A stretch of DNA of 7,329 nt, from contig USLO01000087.1 of assembly GCA_900555515.1 (NCBI GenBank), positions 1-7,329 of the forward strand, in the 5' to 3' direction. The notes beneath the pieces were generated by a model. It was not told the DNA's origin. It saw only the letters and a list, made by a program, of their open reading frames with translations, and did no database searches. The DNA is from an uncultured Collinsella sp. GTDB taxonomy: Bacteria; Actinomycetota; Coriobacteriia; Coriobacteriales; Coriobacteriaceae. The translations under genes and the position numbers were made by a program. Below, piece by piece: positions 1-5,473 of the stretch (position 1 is the first letter of the stretch; the number at the start of each line of letters is the position of its first letter).

Positions 1-175
1 TGAGCTCGTCCCAGGTGCCGCCGACGCCCATCAGGAACACGGCGTCGTAGCCCTCGTCGGCGACCTTGTCGGCGAGCTCGATCATCTTCTTGCCGGTCTC
101 ATAGACGTTCTTGCCGTCCTCGAGATAGCCCTCCTGGCTAAAGTGCATGATCTCGATCTTCTCGGTTTCCTTCAT
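1..175 (-). CDS. SIS-domain sugar isomerase/deglycase, N-terminal part (runs off left edge)
   Basis: The first 58 codons are visible; the gene continues beyond base 1. The protein begins MKETEKIEIMHF and reaches a hydrophobic strand followed by VFLMGVGGTWDEL. The arrangement of an N-terminal helix (YLEDGKNVYETGKKMIELAD) and then a strand ending in a Gly-rich turn is the classic opening of SIS (sugar isomerase) domains, which bind phosphosugars; FrlB/AgaS-type and GlmS isomerase domains start this way. The start ATG (173-175) is preceded by AGAAAGGAAAAGCC, a good ribosome binding site. It has its own promoter at 227-269. A SIS gene also begins or precedes the other PTS cluster at the right edge, so it probably acts on the phosphorylated product of a mannose-family PTS. 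Substrate cannot be told from this fragment. Confidence 0.72.
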   Translation of the reverse strand, partial: MKETEKIEIMHFSQEGYLEDGKNVYETGKKMIELADKVADEGYDAVFLMGVGGTWDEL

Positions 176-226
176 GGCTTTTCCTTTCTGTCCTGCACGC
201 GACTCTATACATCGCGTTTCTTTTCA

Positions 227-269
227 ATACCAATTATAGACATACACCTAAGGTGTTTTTAATACCACT
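227..269 (-). promoter_or_regulatory. Promoter/operator module upstream of the left SIS gene
   Basis: On the minus strand this reads AGTGGTATTAAA (269-258), 19 bases, then TATAATTGGTAT (238-227). TATAAT at 238-233 is a perfect -10 hexamer, but there is no good -35, which suggests an activator or overlapping regulator. The element AGTGGTATTAAA covers the -35 zone and a second TGGTAT lies just after the -10. The same two 12-mers with the same 19-base spacing occur before the EIIC gene at 3379-3421. The expected leader to the SIS start is about 50 bases. GntR/HutC-type regulators often use GGTAT-like half sites, but the regulator is not in this window. Confidence 0.68.
244..256. promoter_or_regulatory. 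13-bp perfect palindrome within the promoter spacer
   Basis: ACACCT-A-AGGTGT has 6-bp arms around one base and lies between the upstream element and the -10 box of the left promoter. Its position suits an operator for a dimeric regulator. The equivalent spacer before the EIIC gene lacks it, so it may give gene-specific control. It may also be chance. Confidence 0.35.
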
Positions 270-327
270 TATCAATCTGTTCCAATCCTCGGTGAACGGT
301 CGAAATTCTCTGGTGAGTGGTATTAAA
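258..327. repeat. 12-bp inverted repeat pair in the MFS-SIS intergenic region
   Basis: TTTAATACCACT at 258-269 and its exact reverse complement AGTGGTATTAAA at 316-327 are separated by 46 bases. The left copy is the upstream element of the SIS promoter. The right copy has no TATAAT at the matching distance on the plus strand (TAACAC is there instead), so it is probably an auxiliary regulator site rather than a second promoter. Confidence 0.5.
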
Positions 328-345
328 TTAGAATTGAATGTATAG

Positions 346-1560
346 CTAACACCTCTGGCGCCTCCCTTGTGTGACAAAGAACAGCGTTCCTACCAGCGCA
401 ATAATGGTCGATGCCCCAAATAGCACCGCTTGGACGCCCAAAGCCTCCGCCAAAAAAGGAGCCGCCAGCAGCGGCAGCACGCCGGCGCTCATCAGGCCAA
501 AACGCACAAAGCCGGTAATGCGCCCCAGGTATTTGATGTCGGCACGCTCCTGAATCAAGATCATCTGCAGCGGCTCCAGGAACCCCCAGGCCAGACCGTT
601 AATCGCCTGACCGATAATCGCGACCCCCAGCATATCGGTGCCCACGTACACCATGGACCCAATGCCCACGGCCATGAGCGCGCCGAGCAGCAATCGCAGG
701 TTGACATGGCGAGCAGAAAGCTTGGTCAGGATGAACGCACCCACCGAGGAAGTGAGGCCCACGACCGAGGACAACCAGCCCAGCCAGACGATATCCACGT
801 TGAGTACATCACGGTAGAACAACGACTCCAGCGAATCGAACGCGCCAAACGCAAAGAAACCCAAAAAGCCCGAGATAAAGATGAGGCGCAAGTCGTGGTC
901 GCGAAACGTAAGTCGCGCACCCTCGGCCATGCCGCCCAGAATACCGCCCTTCGGCTTCTCCCCTTTTGCGGGAGCAACACACTCGTGACAGCCCAAGGAG
1001 AGCACGGCCGCCACACCCATCATGCCCGCCATGAGCAGATAAACCGATTGCGTGGCAAAACAGCTCACGATGGCACCGCCGAGCAGCGGGCCAGCGGTAT
1101 AGGCGATATTGCTGTAGAACACCATGAGGCCGTTCACGCGGGTACGACCCTCGGTGGTCGACTCCAGGTATCCCGGAAACGCATGCGTGCAGGTGTTGAT
1201 AAAGCCGCCCGCAAGTCCCAAGACGCACGCGGCAAACACAAGCCCGGGGACAGACAACGGCGCTAACCCCACGCCAAGCGATAGCACTGCCGTAATCACG
1301 CACGTCACAAACGACGTCCGGCGCGGTCCAAAGCGATCGATGACCGAGCCCGACACCATATTGCCCACCGACGTCATAAGATTGCGCGCGAGCGTAATGG
1401 CGGCAACCAAAAAGGCCGTGCCGGCCAGATCATACGTGGCCGCACCGATAAGCCCCAAAAAGTAGACCGCGTTGTTGGCGCACCACTGCAGGGACTCAAT
1501 AAGAATCAGCCTGACCTCTGCCGGCGTCAGGCGCATTGCTTCGCGACCCTTCGCGAACAT
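346..1560 (-). CDS. MFS permease (major facilitator superfamily)
   Basis: A 404-residue membrane protein with about twelve hydrophobic segments and a more polar central loop near residues 195-210 (ECVAPAKGEKPKGG), as expected for a 12-helix MFS transporter. The loop after helix 2 carries an MFS motif A (GSVIDRFGPRR, residues 71-81). It should be a secondary transporter in the cytoplasmic membrane; substrate and direction are unknown. The ATG at 1558-1560 is preceded by AGAAGGAGTTCGT, a strong ribosome binding site. That site begins immediately after the T tract of the terminator behind the EIID gene, leaving no room for an ordinary promoter in the gap. The gene is therefore either read by terminator read-through or from a promoter inside the EIID gene. 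No clear terminator follows it before the SIS promoter. Confidence 0.88.
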   Translation of the reverse strand: MFAKGREAMRLTPAEVRLILIESLQWCANNAVYFLGLIGAATYDLAGTAFLVAAITLARNLMTSVGNMVSGSVIDRFGPRRTSFVTCVITAVLSLGVGLAPLSVPGLVFAACVLGLAGGFINTCTHAFPGYLESTTEGRTRVNGLMVFYSNIAYTAGPLLGGAIVSCFATQSVYLLMAGMMGVAAVLSLGCHECVAPAKGEKPKGGILGGMAEGARLTFRDHDLRLIFISGFLGFFAFGAFDSLESLFYRDVLNVDIVWLGWLSSVVGLTSSVGAFILTKLSARHVNLRLLLGALMAVGIGSMVYVGTDMLGVAIIGQAINGLAWGFLEPLQMILIQERADIKYLGRITGFVRFGLMSAGVLPLLAAPFLAEALGVQAVLFGASTIIALVGTLFFVTQGRRQRC

Positions 1561-1577
1561 ACGAACTCCTTCTATAC

Positions 1578-1617
1578 AAAAAGGGGATGGAGAGCATAGG
1601 CCTGCTCCATCCCCTTT
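1578..1617 (-). terminator. Rho-independent terminator after EIID of operon A
   Basis: On the minus strand a 13-bp perfect stem (AAAGGGGATGGAG pairing with CTCCATCCCCTTT; arms 1605-1617 and 1580-1592) with a 12-base loop is followed by a T run (1582-1578). It lies 34 bases past the EIID stop codon and ends 17 bases before the MFS start codon. Confidence 0.88.
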
Positions 1618-1651
1618 CCAGGTTGCAACGAAAATCTATGCAGCCGGGCCC

Positions 1652-2476
1652 TTACGCCAGCACGCCGAAGAACGCGCCGATGATGCCCACGACCATGGTG
1701 GCCACGATCAGCACCATGGGGTTGATCTTCTTGGACAGCAGCCAGTAGTACAGCCAGAAGGCGATCATGCCGAGCATGCCGGGCATGATGCCGTCCAGGA
1801 TGTCCTGGAGGGTCTGGGCGTCCTCGCCCGAGCCGATGGCCACCGGGATACTGGCCCAGAACATGTCCTTGCACATGGCGCCCACGACCATGACGCCCAC
1901 GATTCCCACGCAGGTCATGATCTTCTGCATGAGGCCGGTCCTCTGGGCCTCGTCCAGGAAGCCCACGCCCAGCTCGTAGCCCTTGACGGCGCCCCAGATG
2001 CGCAGCGCGAAGCCGGGGACGTTGTAGATGAGCAGGAAGGCGATGGGGCCGAAGGGGTTGCCGGCCTGGCACAGGCTGATGCCCACCGCGGCGGCGACCA
2101 CGCGCAGCGTCGACAGGAAGATGGAGTCGCCGATGCCGGACAGCGGACCCATGAGGGCGGCCTTGACGTCGTTGACGCTCTCGGGCTCGATCTCGCCGCG
2201 GGCGACCTTCTCCTCCATGGCCATCGCGATGCCGCCGACGAACGGGGCAAACTGGACGGTGATGTTGAAGAACGCGCAGTGGCGGTGCAGGGCCGCGGCG
2301 TAGTCGTCGGGGCGGCCGGCGTAGATCTTCTTGAGCATGTTGGCGACCATCAGGCAGAAGGCGATGTTCATCTGCTTGTAGTAGGTCCAGGAGAACTCCA
2401 TGCCCAGGGCGCCGACGTTGACGGCGCTCTTGACGAGGTCGGAGCGCGTGATCTTGTTCTCGGGACTAGAAGTCAT
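1652..2476 (-). CDS. PTS mannose-family EIID component (operon A copy)
   Basis: This is the EIID membrane subunit of a Man/Sor/Aga-family phosphotransferase permease, which forms the sugar channel with EIIC. Family features include FFNITVQFAPFVGGIAMAMEE in the first third, the conserved ALMGPLSGIGDSIF stretch after it, and a hydrophobic C-terminus ending GAFFGVLA. The length (274 residues, or 277 from an upstream ATG) is usual for the family. I prefer the ATG at 2474-2476: GGAAGGGG lies 9 bases upstream, whereas the ATG at 2483-2485 abuts that G run. Either start overlaps the end of EIIC (11 or 20 bp), so the two are translationally coupled. The whole coding region is identical at DNA level to the EIID gene at 4444; only the stop codon differs (TAA here, TAG there). 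Confidence 0.95.
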   Translation of the reverse strand: MTSSPENKITRSDLVKSAVNVGALGMEFSWTYYKQMNIAFCLMVANMLKKIYAGRPDDYAAALHRHCAFFNITVQFAPFVGGIAMAMEEKVARGEIEPESVNDVKAALMGPLSGIGDSIFLSTLRVVAAAVGISLCQAGNPFGPIAFLLIYNVPGFALRIWGAVKGYELGVGFLDEAQRTGLMQKIMTCVGIVGVMVVGAMCKDMFWASIPVAIGSGEDAQTLQDILDGIMPGMLGMIAFWLYYWLLSKKINPMVLIVATMVVGIIGAFFGVLA

Positions 2477-2681
2477 CGTCCTCATCCCCTTCCGCGGAGA
2501 GCTGGGGCTGGGCTCCGCCCAGGCCGAGCAGGTCGAACTTGTCGATGCCGATGATGATGGCGATCAGGGCGACGCCCAGGACGGGCACGTTGGCGTAGGA
2601 GCACAGCAGGAAGCCCAGGAAGTAGAAGGGCACGAGCTGCTTGGTGAGCACCAGGCGGCCGAGCATGGCGAAGCCCATGGC
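1653..2681. repeat. 1,029-bp direct repeat, copy A
   Basis: Line-by-line comparison with 4445-5473 (constant offset 2,792) shows no mismatch. The left boundary is inside the EIID stop codon (T/C mismatch at 1652/4444). The right boundary is inside EIIC at codon 186 (C/A mismatch at 2682/5474). There are no inverted ends, target duplication or transposase, so it looks like gene conversion or recent duplication rather than an insertion element. Confidence 0.95.
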
Positions 2682-3239
2682 CGGCAGGATGTTGGCGGCA
2701 ACGCCGCAACCATCAATGATGAAGGACGGGACGAAGTCGAGCAGGCCCTGGATGGCATCGGAGCCCAGATAGAAGGCGCCGCCGCACAGCAGGAAATACT
2801 CAAGGCAGCCCCAAAGACCCATGCCCCAATGAACGGCGTAAATGCCTTTAAGGTTTCCCTTGAGGGCGAACCTGTCTGCCATATCGACAAACACGGTGAA
2901 CAAGGCACTAGTAATGTTGCCGATCGTCAGCGAAAGGACAGCGATGGGCATGGCGAGCGCGATGGCCGTCTCGGTACCCTGACCGAGCTGAATGGCAAAC
3001 GCGCAGGCGAGCACGCCGCCGATGGTTTCGTTAGGCGGCACGTAGGCGCCGATGGAAACCGAACCCATGAACAGCAGCTCCAGGCTGGCGCCGACGGCAA
3101 GACCAGTCTGCAGGTCCCCCAGCACCAGGCCCACGAGCGGGCACAGGACGATGGGGCGGAACGCGTAGAGGGTGCCGAGCTGGTAGTCGAGGCCTCCAAA
3201 CGCTCCGACTAAGCCGACGAGGATTGCTTGGGTAAGCAT
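2466..3239 (-). CDS. PTS mannose-family EIIC component (operon A copy)
   Basis: A 257-residue polytopic protein of the EII-Sor (EIIC) family, the transport subunit that binds the sugar together with EIID. Family signatures near the N-terminus are FRPIVLCPLVGLVLGDLQTG (residues 28-47) and GASLELLFMGSVSIGAYVPP (50-69). It starts at ATG 3237-3239 behind TTTTGGAGGAACC and ends in an acidic tail, GDEDDDF. It is the first gene after its own promoter (3379-3421), and no EIIA or EIIB accompanies it, so cytoplasmic components must come from elsewhere, perhaps the operon to the right. Residues 191-257 are identical to the EIIC at 5258; residues 1-190 are about 74% identical, with differences concentrated in residues 101-180. 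Confidence 0.95.
   Translation of the reverse strand: MLTQAILVGLVGAFGGLDYQLGTLYAFRPIVLCPLVGLVLGDLQTGLAVGASLELLFMGSVSIGAYVPPNETIGGVLACAFAIQLGQGTETAIALAMPIAVLSLTIGNITSALFTVFVDMADRFALKGNLKGIYAVHWGMGLWGCLEYFLLCGGAFYLGSDAIQGLLDFVPSFIIDGCGVAANILPAMGFAMLGRLVLTKQLVPFYFLGFLLCSYANVPVLGVALIAIIIGIDKFDLLGLGGAQPQLSAEGDEDDDF
3108..3170. repeat. 63-bp identical patch in EIIC 5' region, copy A
   Basis: Identical to 5900-5962 at the same 2,792 offset, flanked by mismatches on both sides. It encodes residues 24-44 of EIIC (LYAFRPIVLCPLVGLVLGDLQ region). The flanking DNA of the two genes differs at many silent sites, so this may be a second short conversion tract. Confidence 0.8.
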
Positions 3240-3339
3240 GGTTCCTCCAAAATAGGAAATCTCGAGTCATAGCCGGTCACCGTCGCGCGCGCTGTTGATA
3301 TCAATCCGGAAACTCGACCACACGGCCCGAAGCGTACCT

Positions 3340-3356
3340 GGTGTGCTGTTAACACC
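3340..3356. promoter_or_regulatory. Small inverted repeat in the EIIC (operon A) leader
   Basis: GGTGT (3340-3344) and ACACC (3352-3356) are separated by seven bases, in the roughly 135-base leader of the EIIC transcript. It could be a weak hairpin or a regulator half-site pair; the same pentamers form the palindrome in the left promoter, in the opposite order. The rest of the 225-base gap 3240-3464 holds only the promoter and the EIIC ribosome binding site. Confidence 0.25.
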
Positions 3357-3378
3357 TATGCCAGGCACAAATGATTTG

Positions 3379-3421
3379 ATACCAATTATAGATATGCAGG
3401 TTCTTACTATTTAATACCACT
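3379..3421 (-). promoter_or_regulatory. Promoter/operator module of operon A (EIIC-EIID)
   Basis: On the minus strand: AGTGGTATTAAA (3421-3410), 19 bases, then TATAATTGGTAT (3390-3379). It has a perfect -10 (3390-3385) and no recognisable -35. Elements and spacing match the module before the left SIS gene exactly, while the 19-base spacer differs, which is the pattern expected for constrained regulator and polymerase contacts. It gives EIIC-EIID transcription independent of the upstream EamA gene. Confidence 0.7.
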
Positions 3422-3464
3422 CGCTCAGCGGGGTGTTTTTTCCGTAAACGGCAGACGTATCCCA

Positions 3465-4355
3465 TCAGGCGCGCTCTTTGTTTCGATGGCGGACAAGCGC
3501 CACCAGAAAGCCATCGCCAAAGGCATCGTATGCCAAGTTGCCTACAATCACCAAAACGATTATCGCCGCGCCCAAAAACTCGTTCCAGCGAAAGACCTCG
3601 CCAAAGAGGAGCGCCGACCAGCAGGGAGCGAGCACGACCTCGCTCATGCAAACCAAGTTGGCCGCAAACGCGTTAGTGCGCGCAATCCCCTTGGCATACA
3701 GCACGCTCGCAAGGCCGCTGCAAAAAAGGCCATGCACCAGCATAAGCCCCCACTCAAAGGGTTTTACGGAGCCTAGGTCGCCGGCAAAATAGACGATCGG
3801 CAGTATCGAGATGCCGCAGGAGATGAGCGAGGACACCATGGGCGACGCATCGGGGCGAGAGTTTAAAAAGAAACACAGCCCAAAGGTGGCTCCCGAAATG
3901 ACGGCAAGCAGGTTGCCGAGCATGCCCTCGGCGCTCAAATCGCCTAAAAAGAAAAGTCCCATACCCGTAAAAGCAACCAACACGGAGGCAATCTTCGCAG
4001 GCGAGGGCAACGTGCGAGTTGCGAGCGACTGATACACGATAACAAAAATCATCGAGGTGTACTGCAGAACGATCGCGTTGCCGACCGTCGTGAGCTGGTT
4101 GGCAAAGTTAAACGTGGTGCCCGTCACGAAGTTGCAGACGGCCACAAGGACAATAAGACGGCTGACGCGGAGGACGGGCCTACCGACGAGCAGGATAAAG
4201 AGCGCCATAAATATTGCCGTAACGGCACCGATCAAAAGAGCTGACTGCGAATTGGCGCGAACGAGGATGCCGATAAAACTCCACAAGAGCGCCGTGCCAA
4301 ATAGATACATCGCCCCGCTCACGCCATTATCGGGTGGATTGTCAGATCGAATCAC
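3465..4355 (-). CDS. DMT superfamily permease (EamA family)
   Basis: A 296-residue protein with about ten hydrophobic segments arranged as two EamA repeats (roughly residues 15-138 and 150-283), the usual layout and length for drug/metabolite transporter permeases. Internal features include FNFANQLTTVGNAIVLQYTS at the end of the first repeat and ANLVCMSEVVLAPCWSALLFGE in the second, matching the conserved helix 9 region with its acidic residue. Many EamA proteins export amino acids or metabolites; the substrate here is unknown. The start is GTG (4353-4355) behind CTGGAGGTGCTTC, a strong site; an internal ATG at codon 16 is possible but less well placed. The gene starts 29 bases past the terminator of operon B. 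No convincing terminator follows its TGA stop. Confidence 0.88.
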   Translation of the reverse strand: MIRSDNPPDNGVSGAMYLFGTALLWSFIGILVRANSQSALLIGAVTAIFMALFILLVGRPVLRVSRLIVLVAVCNFVTGTTFNFANQLTTVGNAIVLQYTSMIFVIVYQSLATRTLPSPAKIASVLVAFTGMGLFFLGDLSAEGMLGNLLAVISGATFGLCFFLNSRPDASPMVSSLISCGISILPIVYFAGDLGSVKPFEWGLMLVHGLFCSGLASVLYAKGIARTNAFAANLVCMSEVVLAPCWSALLFGEVFRWNEFLGAAIIVLVIVGNLAYDAFGDGFLVALVRHRNKERA

Positions 4356-4383
4356 GAAGCACCTCCAGCTAACTTTCGGTAAT

Positions 4384-4414
4384 AAAAAACGGCGACCGCA
4401 ACGGGTCGCCGTTT
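4384..4414 (-). terminator. Rho-independent terminator after EIID of operon B
   Basis: On the minus strand an 11-bp perfect stem (AAACGGCGACC with GGTCGCCGTTT; arms 4404-4414 and 4387-4397) with a 6-base loop is followed by a run of six T (4389-4384). It lies 29 bases past the EIID stop and marks the end of the SIS-EIIA-EIIB-EIIC-EIID transcript. Its sequence differs from the terminator of operon A, so the identical block stops short of it. Confidence 0.92.
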
Positions 4415-4443
4415 CCCTTGGGGGCAGAATAAAACGCAGGAAC

Positions 4444-5268
4444 CTACGCCAGCACGCCGAAGAACGCGCCGATGATGCCCACGACCATGGTGGCCACGAT
4501 CAGCACCATGGGGTTGATCTTCTTGGACAGCAGCCAGTAGTACAGCCAGAAGGCGATCATGCCGAGCATGCCGGGCATGATGCCGTCCAGGATGTCCTGG
4601 AGGGTCTGGGCGTCCTCGCCCGAGCCGATGGCCACCGGGATACTGGCCCAGAACATGTCCTTGCACATGGCGCCCACGACCATGACGCCCACGATTCCCA
4701 CGCAGGTCATGATCTTCTGCATGAGGCCGGTCCTCTGGGCCTCGTCCAGGAAGCCCACGCCCAGCTCGTAGCCCTTGACGGCGCCCCAGATGCGCAGCGC
4801 GAAGCCGGGGACGTTGTAGATGAGCAGGAAGGCGATGGGGCCGAAGGGGTTGCCGGCCTGGCACAGGCTGATGCCCACCGCGGCGGCGACCACGCGCAGC
4901 GTCGACAGGAAGATGGAGTCGCCGATGCCGGACAGCGGACCCATGAGGGCGGCCTTGACGTCGTTGACGCTCTCGGGCTCGATCTCGCCGCGGGCGACCT
5001 TCTCCTCCATGGCCATCGCGATGCCGCCGACGAACGGGGCAAACTGGACGGTGATGTTGAAGAACGCGCAGTGGCGGTGCAGGGCCGCGGCGTAGTCGTC
5101 GGGGCGGCCGGCGTAGATCTTCTTGAGCATGTTGGCGACCATCAGGCAGAAGGCGATGTTCATCTGCTTGTAGTAGGTCCAGGAGAACTCCATGCCCAGG
5201 GCGCCGACGTTGACGGCGCTCTTGACGAGGTCGGAGCGCGTGATCTTGTTCTCGGGACTAGAAGTCAT
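4444..5268 (-). CDS. PTS mannose-family EIID component (operon B copy)
   Basis: The EIID membrane subunit of the complete permease encoded here (EIIA, EIIB, EIIC and EIID in order). Protein and DNA are identical to the EIID gene at 1652 apart from the stop codon (TAG here). It carries the same family signatures, with the FFNITVQFAP segment and the MGPLSGIGDSIF loop. The chosen ATG (5266-5268) overlaps EIIC by 11 bp with GGAAGGGG 9 bases upstream; an ATG at 5275-5277 would add three residues. Because every silent site is also shared with the other copy, selection on the protein alone cannot explain the identity. Confidence 0.95.
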   Translation of the reverse strand: MTSSPENKITRSDLVKSAVNVGALGMEFSWTYYKQMNIAFCLMVANMLKKIYAGRPDDYAAALHRHCAFFNITVQFAPFVGGIAMAMEEKVARGEIEPESVNDVKAALMGPLSGIGDSIFLSTLRVVAAAVGISLCQAGNPFGPIAFLLIYNVPGFALRIWGAVKGYELGVGFLDEAQRTGLMQKIMTCVGIVGVMVVGAMCKDMFWASIPVAIGSGEDAQTLQDILDGIMPGMLGMIAFWLYYWLLSKKINPMVLIVATMVVGIIGAFFGVLA

Positions 5269-5473
5269 CGTCCTCATCCCCTTCCGCGGAGAGCTGGGGC
5301 TGGGCTCCGCCCAGGCCGAGCAGGTCGAACTTGTCGATGCCGATGATGATGGCGATCAGGGCGACGCCCAGGACGGGCACGTTGGCGTAGGAGCACAGCA
5401 GGAAGCCCAGGAAGTAGAAGGGCACGAGCTGCTTGGTGAGCACCAGGCGGCCGAGCATGGCGAAGCCCATGGC
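4445..5473. repeat. 1,029-bp direct repeat, copy B
   Basis: The partner of 1653-2681 in the same orientation, with 1,763 bp between the copies. It covers EIID and the last 72 or so codons of EIIC, ending inside the stop codon on one side and in mid-gene on the other. Codon third positions inside the block are visibly more GC-rich than in the neighbouring permease genes. Confidence 0.95.

Noticed and set aside
316..352. Plus-strand promoter at the second AGTGGTATTAAA copy
   Set aside because: At the matching 19-base spacing the sequence is TAACAC instead of TATAAT, and no plus-strand gene lies downstream.
430..1266. Long plus-strand open frame antisense to the MFS gene
   Set aside because: It is His/Arg/Gln-rich with no recognisable domain, lies wholly opposite a clear MFS gene, and arises from GC-rich codon use lacking stops.
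1472..2554. Plus-strand 360-codon open frame antisense to EIID/EIIC
   Set aside because: Its composition (runs of His, Asp, Gly, Ala) is typical of a reverse-strand shadow. It recurs identically in the frame at 4057-5346 simply because the underlying DNA is repeated.
1653..2681. Repeat as an insertion sequence or other mobile element
   Set aside because: The block is entirely PTS coding sequence, with no transposase, terminal inverted repeats or target-site duplication.
2400..3212. Plus-strand open frame antisense to EIIC (also 5192-6085)
   Set aside because: Low-complexity Glu/Gln/His/Gly translation opposite a well-supported EIIC gene.
3355..3375. Possible sigma-54 promoter (TGGCAT...TTAAC) upstream of operon A, as known for some mannose PTS operons
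   Set aside because: The -12 GC dinucleotide is missing at the required spacing, and a perfect TATAAT -10 with a repeated upstream element lies close by.
3425..3460. Terminator for the EamA gene (CCGTTTACGG hairpin)
   Set aside because: The stem is only four base pairs and no T run follows on the minus strand.
4057..5346. Plus-strand 429-codon open frame
   Set aside because: Shadow of EamA and EIID on the other strand; no family resemblance and no ribosome binding logic.
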